From Gemmatimonadota bacterium (GTDB lineage Bacteria > Gemmatimonadota > Gemmatimonadetes > Longimicrobiales > Gaopeijiaceae): DNA of 64,000 bases. Numbering within the stretch: position 1 is the first letter of the stretch; every line of letters begins with the position of its first letter. Location: the NCBI GenBank assembly GCA_022826565.1, contig JAJDUP010000034.1, positions 56,765-120,764 on the forward strand, written 5' to 3'. This document shows positions 20,427 through 28,532 of this stretch, piece after piece. The notes below the pieces were generated by a model, which saw only the letters and a list, made by a program, of their open reading frames with translations, had not been told where the DNA came from and did not search any database. Made by a program: the position numbers and the translations under genes.

Positions 20427-21382
20427 ACAAGCGCGCCGTCGTCGTTGCAGCGGCCCTCGTCGCAAGCGCCTGCCAGCCAGCTCCCCCGGAGACAGCCGGG
20501 AACGAACCCGGCTGGCTCTGGTCCGACGAGCGGGTCATGGAGACCGTCAACGCGGTGCGCGCGGGCCGCAGCCTCCAGCCCGAGTCGTGGCCGGGTGGCG
20601 CGCGCGTGGCCGTGCTTCTGTCCTTCGACGTCGACAACGAGACCGTCCTCGGCCTCCGCTACGGCGACGCCACCGTCGGCTCCCTGTCGCAGGGACAGTA
20701 CGGCGCGCGCGTCGCCCTGCCGCGCATCGTCGACCTGCTCGACCGCGAAGGCATTCCGGCGTCTTTCTTCGTACCCGCCGTCAGCCTGATCCTGAACCCC
20801 CACCAGATCGACGTAATCCAGGCCGCCGGCCACCACGAATTCGCCATCCACGGCTGGATTCACGAACTCAACTCCAGCCTCGACGCCGAAACCGAGCGCG
20901 CGCTGCTGGAGCGCGCCGTCGACTACATGACCGAGGTCACCGGCACCCGTCCCCTCGGCTACCGCGCCCCGTCGTGGAACTTCAGTCCGAACACCCTGGA
21001 CATCATCCGTGAGATGGGCTTCCTCTACGACTCGTCCCTCATGGCCGACGACCGTCCCTACGAGATCAACGCCCACGGCGAGCCCACCGGAATGGTCGAA
21101 CTGCCCGTCGAGTGGATCATGGACGACGCGCCGGTCTTCAATCCGCGCGGCGCCAGCTACTCGCACCCGCGCGACGTGCTCCAGGTCTGGAAGGACGACT
21201 TCGACGGCGCCTACGAGGAGGGCACCATGTTCCTGCTCACGATGCACCCGCACGTGATCGGCCACCGGTCGCGGATCGTCGTGCTGGAGGAGCTTATCGA
21301 CTACATCCAGGGGCACGACGACGTGTGGTTCGCGACGCACCTCGAAGCGGCGCAGTATGTGAAGGAGCAGGCGGGATTGTGA
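20408..21382 (+). CDS. Polysaccharide deacetylase family protein, lipoprotein
   Basis: 'VLLSFDVDNET', 'IPASFFVPAV', 'HEFAIHGWIHE', 'GYRAPSWNFSPNTLDIIREMGFLYDSSL'. Confidence 0.9.
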   Translation: MEDGRMNKRAVVVAAALVASACQPAPPETAGNEPGWLWSDERVMETVNAVRAGRSLQPESWPGGARVAVLLSFDVDNETVLGLRYGDATVGSLSQGQYGARVALPRIVDLLDREGIPASFFVPAVSLILNPHQIDVIQAAGHHEFAIHGWIHELNSSLDAETERALLERAVDYMTEVTGTRPLGYRAPSWNFSPNTLDIIREMGFLYDSSLMADDRPYEINAHGEPTGMVELPVEWIMDDAPVFNPRGASYSHPRDVLQVWKDDFDGAYEEGTMFLLTMHPHVIGHRSRIVVLEELIDYIQGHDDVWFATHLEAAQYVKEQAGL

Positions 21383-21516
21383 TCAGCGAACGACGCGAAC
21401 GCGCCCGGGCCGGCATGAAGCCTTCCGAGGCATTCCGGCGGTACTTCGGCCCTGAGCATGGGACCGAGTTGCCTCCGCGCGGGCAATACGGTTACAAGCC
21501 GGTCGATTTCCGCTGA
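21379..21516 (+). CDS. Small 45-aa ORF with start overlapping the deacetylase stop, hypothetical
   Basis: VISERRERARAGMKPSEAFRRYFGPEHGTELPPRGQYGYKPVDFR; GTGA overlap. Confidence 0.4.
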   Translation: MISERRERARAGMKPSEAFRRYFGPEHGTELPPRGQYGYKPVDFR

Positions 21517-22020
21517 TTACTCCCCCGCGCCGTGCTCCCGGTACCAGGCCAGGTGGCGGCCGATCGGGATTCCCAGCAGCGGTCGCTGCACGACCATCCC
21601 CGCGTCGGTGAGCCCGGAGGCGAGGCCGAAGTCGACGTAGTCCATGCCGGCGTGGATTTCGACGATCATCCCGTCGATCGACGAATACCGCGTCGCGAGG
21701 GTGTCCACGATCTGCTGCGACCATGCGCGGCGGCCCGCGGCCGGGAGGTCGCCGAGCGAAACGTCGTACCAGGCAATTCGCGTCTCCGGGTTGACCAGCC
21801 CGTATTTGGCACTCAGGATGTACCACGGTACGCCGGACTGCTCGGCGTATCTCCTACGACATCTCCATAGTGCGGAGACATAGAGATTCTTCGCCGCAAC
21901 CCGGCTCGCCCACTCCAGTTTGCCCTTGACAGACCCGATGAGCATCAAGTCCGGTGTGACCGTCCCATCCCCAGGGCCAGCCTGCTTTTCCGTCGCTCTA
22001 CCCTCGCGAAGTTCCTGCAT
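21517..22020 (-). CDS. DUF6884-like protein
   Basis: 'LIGSVKGKLEWASRVAAKNLYVSALWRCRRRYAEQSGVPWYILSAKYGLVNPETRIAWYDVSL' typical of the DUF6884 family. Confidence 0.65.
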   Translation of the reverse strand: MQELREGRATEKQAGPGDGTVTPDLMLIGSVKGKLEWASRVAAKNLYVSALWRCRRRYAEQSGVPWYILSAKYGLVNPETRIAWYDVSLGDLPAAGRRAWSQQIVDTLATRYSSIDGMIVEIHAGMDYVDFGLASGLTDAGMVVQRPLLGIPIGRHLAWYREHGAGE

Positions 22021-22130
22021 CGGGTATGGCTCCGTTGACCGGTTGCAGTCATTTCTGGCGCCAAATTATCATGGTACGGTCGCCGCGGCCAGTTGTACAG
22101 GGTGAGTACTTCGCGTCCCCGGGAGGACCG

Positions 22131-24533
22131 ATGAGGATTTCGAGCGGCATTCCAATGACGAGATGGCTGGTAGCGGCCGTGGGTGCTGCGATTGCTGGAT
22201 CGCCGGCTTCCGCTTACGGGGCCTCGTCTGTTGCGGCCCCGCCGCGTGGGCTTCAGGATCCCCCTCCGGCGGTCACGGGCGCGGACCGGACCGCGCCCGC
22301 CTCCTCTCCCTGCGACGATTCCCCACTCCCGCCCGGCGCAACCTTGACGCCCAGCCGCGACCTGTACTGCATCTTCCTCACTGCGCGGCCCGGCCTGGAG
22401 CGCATGTCCGGGCGGCTCGAGCTTCGCACGCCCCACACCCCGTTCGGGGTCGCCGTCAATCCCGCCGGCAACCACCTCTACGAGGGAATCCTCACGCTGG
22501 AAGGCCTCCCCGACCCCGCCGCGCTCGGCGACTACAACCACATCGTCGCGTGGCTCGCCACACCGCTCTTCGACGAGATCAGGAGCCTGGGGCCGGTAGA
22601 CAACGGGACGCGCAGCATCGGCGAGATCAGCCTGAACAAGTTCATGATCCTGATCACGGCGGAGTCCCGGGCCGACGCGCCCGAGTGGGAGGGACGGCTG
22701 CTCCTCCGCGCGACCTCGCCCAGCGCGCGGATGTCGCCGCCCGACATGCAGGAGTTCCTGCTGGGGGCGACCGGGGTGGGCAGACGGCGCGGGGCCATGG
22801 GGGGCATGGCGGCGGACGATTCGGCCGGTGCGGTGGCGATGGCCGACTCGGGGGGCGCCATGGTGATGGGCGGCCACGGGCACGGAGGCGGGGCGGGCGG
22901 CGATGGCTGGCCGCGCCCCCCGATGATGCCGGGGCTCACCATGTTCCCCGCCCTCATGGCACTCGACCCGCCCGGCGCGAGCCCCTTCCTGCCCGGCGCG
23001 GACATCGACCCCGCGACCCTGCCGCTGGCCCGCCCGCGCGATGTGGTCCGGCTCGCCGACGGCGACGAGATCGACCTGGAGGCGGGGCTGGTGCGGCGGC
23101 GGATTCACAGCCGCGACCATGTCATGTACGGCTTCAACGGCCAGTACCCGGGTCCCCTCCTCCACGTCCCCGAAGCGGCCACGGTTACCGTCAACTTCAC
23201 GAATTCGATCGCCTGGCCGACGACCATCCACTGGCACGGCCTGCGCCTCGACAACGCGTCCGACGGCGTGCCGGACATCACCCAGGACCCGGTCGAGCCC
23301 GGCGAGACCTTCCGCTACACCGTCCACTTCAAGGACCCGGGCGTGTACTGGTACCACCCGCACCACCGGGAGGACATCCTCAAGGACCTCGGGCTGTACG
23401 GAAACATGCTCGTCGAGCCGCGCCAGCCCGACTACTACGCGCCCGCCGACCGGGAAGAGTTCCTGATGCTGGACGACTTCCTGATGTCCGGCGACGAGGC
23501 CATGCCCTTCGGCCTGGAACGCACGAGCCACGCGTTCATGGGACGGTTCGGGAACCTGATGCTCGTAAACGGGGAGCCGGACTACGAACTCGACGTGACC
23601 GCGGGCGAGGTCGTGCGGCTGTACCTCACGAACGTGTCGAACACGCGGACCTTCAACCTGTCGTTCGCGAGCGAGGCGCAGGGGGGCGCCCGGCCCGCCG
23701 CCGCCCCGCGCATCAAGGTGATCGGCACCGACATCGGCGCCTTCGAGCGCGAGGAGTGGGTGGAGAGCATCGTCGTGAGCCCTGCCGAGCGCTACATCGT
23801 GCATGTGCGCTTCGACGAGCCGGGCACCTTCGCGCTCGTCAACCGCGTGCAGGGGATCGACCACCTGGGCGGCGCGTTCTTTACTGAGATGGACCCGATG
23901 GGGACGGTGCGGGTGGCGGCACCGGAGCAGGGCGATGCCGCGCCGCCGCCGGACGGCGACGCCTCCGCCGCCTTCGACACCCTCCGCACCAACCTTCACG
24001 CCACGCGCGAAATCGCCCTCTTCCGCGAGTACTTCGACGACCCGGTCGACCACGAGCTCACCTTCACCCTCGAGGCGGACGGCATCCCCTTCATCGTGGA
24101 GCGCCTGATGCAGTTCGATTCGGCGTACTTCCATCCCGTCGAATGGAGCGGCACGATGCCGATGATGAACTGGAATTCGTCGTCGGCGGAGGTGCAGTGG
24201 ATCGTGCGCGATCCGGCCACCGGCGCCGAGAACATGGACATCGCGTGGGACTTCGAGGTGGGCGATGTGGTGAAGATCCGGCTGCACAACGAGCGGCGGT
24301 CCTTCCACGCGATGCAGCACCCCTTCCACATCCACGGGCAGCGCTTCCTGGTGCTCGCGCGCAACGGCGTGCCGACCGAGAACCTCGCCTGGAAGGACAC
24401 GGTGCTGCTCCCCACCGGGACGACCACGGACATCCTCCTCGAAATCACGAATCCGGGCCGCTGGATGGCCCACTGCCACATCTCCGAGCACCTCGAGGCG
24501 GGGATGCGGATGCTGTTCACGGTGAATCCGTGA
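22131..24533 (+). CDS. Multicopper oxidase family protein
   Basis: Copper motifs 'TTIHWHGLRLDN', 'GVYWYHPHHRED', 'HPFHIHGQRFLVL', 'WMAHCHISEHLEAGM'. Confidence 0.94.
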   Translation: MRISSGIPMTRWLVAAVGAAIAGSPASAYGASSVAAPPRGLQDPPPAVTGADRTAPASSPCDDSPLPPGATLTPSRDLYCIFLTARPGLERMSGRLELRTPHTPFGVAVNPAGNHLYEGILTLEGLPDPAALGDYNHIVAWLATPLFDEIRSLGPVDNGTRSIGEISLNKFMILITAESRADAPEWEGRLLLRATSPSARMSPPDMQEFLLGATGVGRRRGAMGGMAADDSAGAVAMADSGGAMVMGGHGHGGGAGGDGWPRPPMMPGLTMFPALMALDPPGASPFLPGADIDPATLPLARPRDVVRLADGDEIDLEAGLVRRRIHSRDHVMYGFNGQYPGPLLHVPEAATVTVNFTNSIAWPTTIHWHGLRLDNASDGVPDITQDPVEPGETFRYTVHFKDPGVYWYHPHHREDILKDLGLYGNMLVEPRQPDYYAPADREEFLMLDDFLMSGDEAMPFGLERTSHAFMGRFGNLMLVNGEPDYELDVTAGEVVRLYLTNVSNTRTFNLSFASEAQGGARPAAAPRIKVIGTDIGAFEREEWVESIVVSPAERYIVHVRFDEPGTFALVNRVQGIDHLGGAFFTEMDPMGTVRVAAPEQGDAAPPPDGDASAAFDTLRTNLHATREIALFREYFDDPVDHELTFTLEADGIPFIVERLMQFDSAYFHPVEWSGTMPMMNWNSSSAEVQWIVRDPATGAENMDIAWDFEVGDVVKIRLHNERRSFHAMQHPFHIHGQRFLVLARNGVPTENLAWKDTVLLPTGTTTDILLEITNPGRWMAHCHISEHLEAGMRMLFTVNP

Positions 24534-25345
24534 CCGCTCCCTGGCACGAAGCCCACCGCAAGGCGGTCGACGGCGGCGAGTCCTCCTACATCGACTCGGA
24601 GACCGGCTTCCACGTCTTCACGGAGCTCGGGTTGCGGCGCCGCGGCACCTGCTGCGGCAGCGGCTGCCGTCACTGCCCCTTCCAGCACGAGTCGATGACG
24701 CTTCCGGACCGGGCGGCCCGCGGCCAGCAACCCGCCTGGCTGACCGAGGCGCGAGCGCCCGGCGAGCCCGTGGACCTGCTTTTCTGGAGCGGCGGCAAGG
24801 ACAGCTTCCTCACCTGGCGGGCGCTTCGCCGCGAGGCGCTCCGCCCCACCGTGCTCCTCACCACCTTCGACGCCGGCACCCGCACGGTCGCGCACCAGGA
24901 GATCCGGATCGACGCGGTGATCCGGCAGGCCGAAGACCTGGCCCAGCCGCTTCTCGGCGTCCCGCTGCACCCCGGCCACGCCTACCCGGCCCGCATCCGC
25001 GAAGCGTGCGAACTGGTGCCGCGCATCGCCAGATTCGTCTTCGGCGACCTGCACCTGCTGCACATCCGCGAGTGGCGCAGCGTCGCGTTCAAGGAGCTGG
25101 CGGCCGACCGCGGGGCGGCGCTGCACTTCCCGCTGTGGGGTGTTCCCTACCGGGCGCTGATCGACGACCTCGAGGCGAGCGGCGCCTCCTGCGAGGTGTC
25201 CGCGGTGACCGAGGCGGCCGAGAGCGTGGTGCGCGTCGGCGACCGGTTCGACCGCGCGATGATGGCGAGTCTGCCGGAAGGCATCGACCCGTTCGGCGAG
25301 AACGGCGAGTTCCATACGCTGGTGAAGGTCCGGGAGCGGAGGTAG
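24530..25345 (+). CDS. DUF5522-like Cys-rich module fused to a Dph6-like ATP-pyrophosphatase (PP-loop) domain
   Basis: N-term 'SSYIDSETGFHVFTELGLRRRGTCCGSGCRHCPF'; 'DLLFWSGGKDSFLTWRAL' PP-loop; GTG start overlaps the upstream stop. Confidence 0.8.
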   Translation: MTAPWHEAHRKAVDGGESSYIDSETGFHVFTELGLRRRGTCCGSGCRHCPFQHESMTLPDRAARGQQPAWLTEARAPGEPVDLLFWSGGKDSFLTWRALRREALRPTVLLTTFDAGTRTVAHQEIRIDAVIRQAEDLAQPLLGVPLHPGHAYPARIREACELVPRIARFVFGDLHLLHIREWRSVAFKELAADRGAALHFPLWGVPYRALIDDLEASGASCEVSAVTEAAESVVRVGDRFDRAMMASLPEGIDPFGENGEFHTLVKVRERR

Positions 25346-25520
25346 CGTGCCGGGCATGCGCGCGCGCCCGGCGCAGGCACCGCGCGAGGGCCGGTCCTGC
25401 CGGCCGGTTTTCCGACTGGCGCTCAGGCCCTTCACGGCGCACAATGCAGAGTTGAAGAGACAGGGTCCGCCTCCTTCGCGCGGGCCCGATCGCGGCACCC
25501 CCGGCTGGAGACCGAATCCC

Positions 25521-26960
25521 ATGCAAGAGCTGAAGCACGGCGCCGCACTCGCGGCCGCCATCCTGATGCCCATCGCGCTGGTCGCGACGGCGCTTCCCGC
25601 CCACGCCCAGCAACCCGCCCCCGGCTCCGAGGCCGCCGCGTACGTCGCGGTCGACGCCGGCACCGTGGCGCTCACCGGCGTGACCCTCCTCGACGGCACC
25701 GGCACCCCCGCCAGGCGCGGCCAGACGGTCGTCATCGAGGGCACCCGCATTGCCGCCGTCGGGGCCGCAGGCACCGTGGCGATCCCCGACGGGGCCGAGG
25801 TGCTGGATCTGAGTGGCCACACGGTCATGCCGGGGATGGTCGGCCTTCACAACCACCTCTTCTACATGGCCGCGGGCGGGCGCATGCACCCGATGAGCTA
25901 CACGGGGCAGCGGCTCTACCTGGGGTCGGGGGTCACGACCATTCGCACGACGGGGAGCCTCGCGACGTACGCCGAGCTGAACCTGAAGGACGAGATCGAG
26001 CGGGGGCTGCAGCCGGGGCCGCGAATTCACATCACCGCGCCGTACATGACCGGCTCCGAGAGCCTGAACATCATGACGCGGTTCCGGAGCCCCGAGCAGG
26101 CGCGGCGTTTCGTGCGCTACTGGGCGGCGGAGGGCGCGACCTGGCTGAAGGCCTATACCACGATCAGCGGCGAGGATCTGGCCGCGGCGATCGACGAGGC
26201 GCACCGGCAGGGGCTGAAGGTGACCGGCCACCTGTGTTCGATCAGCTTCACCGAGGCGGTCGAGCTGGGGATCGACAACATCGAGCACGGGCTGGGGACG
26301 AACAGCGACTATGTGCCTGGGAAGATCGAGGACGAGTGTCCGCCGGACCTGTGGGACGCGGCGGAGGCGGTGGACGTGGAGGGGCCCGAAGTGGCCGCGA
26401 CCTTCGATGCGATGATCGAGAACGACGTGGCGATGACCTCGACGCTGGCGGTGTACGAACTCTTCGTGCAGGGGCGGCCGACACGCGACGCGCGCACGCT
26501 CGCCGCAATGGCGCCCTCGGTGCGCGAGGACTACCTGGCCGCGAAAGCCGAGATCGACGAGATCGGGCGTCCGCCGGAGGGCTTCCTGAACGCGATGGCG
26601 TACGAGAAGAAGTTCCATGACCGCGGTGGGGTGCTGGCGGCCGGGGTGGATCCGACGGGCAACGGCGGCGCGCTCGCGGGGTACGGCGATCAGCGCAACT
26701 ACGAGCTGTTCATCGAAGCGGGCTTCAGTCCGGAGGACGCGGTGCAGGTGCTGAGCGCGAACGGGGCGCGGGTGCTGGAGGTGTTCGACGATCTGGGGAC
26801 GGTCGAGGCCGGGAAGATCGCGGACCTTGTTGTGATGCAGGGCGACCTGACCGCCGATCCGTCGGTGATCCGCGACGTGACCATCGTCTTCAAGGACGGG
26901 ATCGGGTACGATTCGCCGGCCATGCTTGCGGACGTGGAGGGGCGGGTGGGGATAAACTAG
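25521..26960 (+). CDS. Amidohydrolase family protein, copy 1
   Basis: 'GHTVMPGMVGLHNHLFY', 'GLKVTGHLCSISFTEAVELGIDNIEHGL', 'AGVDPTGNGG', C-term 'GTVEAGKIADLVVMQGDL'. Confidence 0.9.
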   Translation: MQELKHGAALAAAILMPIALVATALPAHAQQPAPGSEAAAYVAVDAGTVALTGVTLLDGTGTPARRGQTVVIEGTRIAAVGAAGTVAIPDGAEVLDLSGHTVMPGMVGLHNHLFYMAAGGRMHPMSYTGQRLYLGSGVTTIRTTGSLATYAELNLKDEIERGLQPGPRIHITAPYMTGSESLNIMTRFRSPEQARRFVRYWAAEGATWLKAYTTISGEDLAAAIDEAHRQGLKVTGHLCSISFTEAVELGIDNIEHGLGTNSDYVPGKIEDECPPDLWDAAEAVDVEGPEVAATFDAMIENDVAMTSTLAVYELFVQGRPTRDARTLAAMAPSVREDYLAAKAEIDEIGRPPEGFLNAMAYEKKFHDRGGVLAAGVDPTGNGGALAGYGDQRNYELFIEAGFSPEDAVQVLSANGARVLEVFDDLGTVEAGKIADLVVMQGDLTADPSVIRDVTIVFKDGIGYDSPAMLADVEGRVGIN

Positions 26961-27022
26961 TGTCCCGCGGCTGTCTGGCTGACGCGGCTGGGCGCGCACG
27001 AACGAAAAGGAGCGAAGACCGA

Positions 27023-28468
27023 ATGACTACGAGGAATACTGGCCGAATCGGCGTGGGCGCGTGGGCGCTCGGGGTGAGTGCACTTCTGGCCGCGGGGGCG
27101 GGAGACCTTGCCGCCCAGCGTCCCGAGGCGGGGTCGGCGGCGGCGGGCTACGCGGTGGTGGACGCCGACGCGGTCGCGCTGACCGGCGTTACGCTGATCG
27201 ATGGGAGCGGCGGGCCCGCGCAGCGCGGCCGGACGGTGGTGATCGAGGGCGACCGGATCGTGGCGGTGGGGGCGGACGGCGAGGTCGAGATACCGGGCGG
27301 CGCCGAGGTGATGGACCTGACGGGCCACACGGTCATTCCGGGGATGATCGGGCTGCACAACCACCTCTTCTACACGGCGGCGGGGGGGCGCTCCGCGCAG
27401 CTCACCTTCAGTGCGCCGAGGCTGTACCTGGGGAGCGGGGTCACCACCGTGCGCACCACGGGGAGTCGGCAGCCGTACGCCGAGCTCAACCTGCGCGCCG
27501 AGATCGAGGCCGGGAGGACGCCGGGGCCGCGCATCCATATCACGGCGCCGTACGTAACGGCGGGAGGCGGGATCTCCGGGATGACGATGCTGGAGTCGCC
27601 GGAGCAGGCGCGGCGGTTCGTGCGCTACTGGGCGGCCGAGGGCGCGACGTGGCTGAAGGCGTACACGAATATCCGCACCGAGGAGCTGAGCGCCGCGATC
27701 GACGAGGCGCACCAGCAGGGGATCAAGGTGACGGGGCACCTGTGCTCTATCAGCTTCACCGAGGCGGTCGCGCTCGGGATCGACAACATCGAGCACGGGC
27801 TCGCGACCAACAGCGACTACTCCGAGGGGCGCGGGAGGGACGAGTGTCCGCAGAACCTCTGGGACGACGCGACTTCCGTGGACGTCGAGGGACCCGAGGC
27901 GCAGGCGACCTTCCAGGCAATGATCGACGCGGGCGTGGCGATGACGTCGACGCTGGCGGTCTACGAGCTCTTCATCCAGGGGCGGCCGACGCGCGACCAG
28001 CGCTCGCTCGACGCGATGAGCCCGGCGGTCCGCGAGGACTACCTGGCGGCGAAGGCGCAGATCGACGAGATCGGGCGCGACCCGGAGGAGTTCCGCAACG
28101 CGATGGCCTACGAGAAGGCGTTCTACGATGCGGGCGGCATTCTGGCGTCGGGCGTAGACCCGACCGGGAACGGCGGCGCGCTCCCCGGCTACGGCGACCA
28201 GCGCAACTACGAGCTGCTGTCGGAGGCGGGGTTTGCGCCCGAGGAGGTGGTGGAAGTGCTGAGCGCCAACGGCGCGAGGGTACTGGACGTGTTCGACGAC
28301 CTGGGGACCGTCGAGGCCGGCAAGATCGCGGACCTGGTGGTGATGAGCGGCGACCTGACCGCGGACCCGGCGGTGATCCGCAACGTGACGATCGTGTTCA
28401 AGGACGGCGTCGGGTATGATTCGCCGACCATGCTGGCGGACGTTCGGGGGCGAGTGGGAATTAGCTGA
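27023..28468 (+). CDS. Amidohydrolase family protein, copy 2 (tandem paralogue; GTG at 26960 is an alternative start)
   Basis: Near-collinear with copy 1 over its whole length; aaaaggag upstream of ATG 27023. Confidence 0.9.
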   Translation: MTTRNTGRIGVGAWALGVSALLAAGAGDLAAQRPEAGSAAAGYAVVDADAVALTGVTLIDGSGGPAQRGRTVVIEGDRIVAVGADGEVEIPGGAEVMDLTGHTVIPGMIGLHNHLFYTAAGGRSAQLTFSAPRLYLGSGVTTVRTTGSRQPYAELNLRAEIEAGRTPGPRIHITAPYVTAGGGISGMTMLESPEQARRFVRYWAAEGATWLKAYTNIRTEELSAAIDEAHQQGIKVTGHLCSISFTEAVALGIDNIEHGLATNSDYSEGRGRDECPQNLWDDATSVDVEGPEAQATFQAMIDAGVAMTSTLAVYELFIQGRPTRDQRSLDAMSPAVREDYLAAKAQIDEIGRDPEEFRNAMAYEKAFYDAGGILASGVDPTGNGGALPGYGDQRNYELLSEAGFAPEEVVEVLSANGARVLDVFDDLGTVEAGKIADLVVMSGDLTADPAVIRNVTIVFKDGVGYDSPTMLADVRGRVGIS

Positions 28469-28532
28469 CGACACTCAAGGCACATCTGGTGTCATGGCTG
28501 ATTTACATCATGTAGAGTGTAGATGACATTTC

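Noticed and set aside
25089-28474. Minus-strand ORFs opposite the amidohydrolases (25089-26999, 26957-28474)
   Set aside because: Mutual similarity simply mirrors the paralogous sense genes; no independent coding signal.
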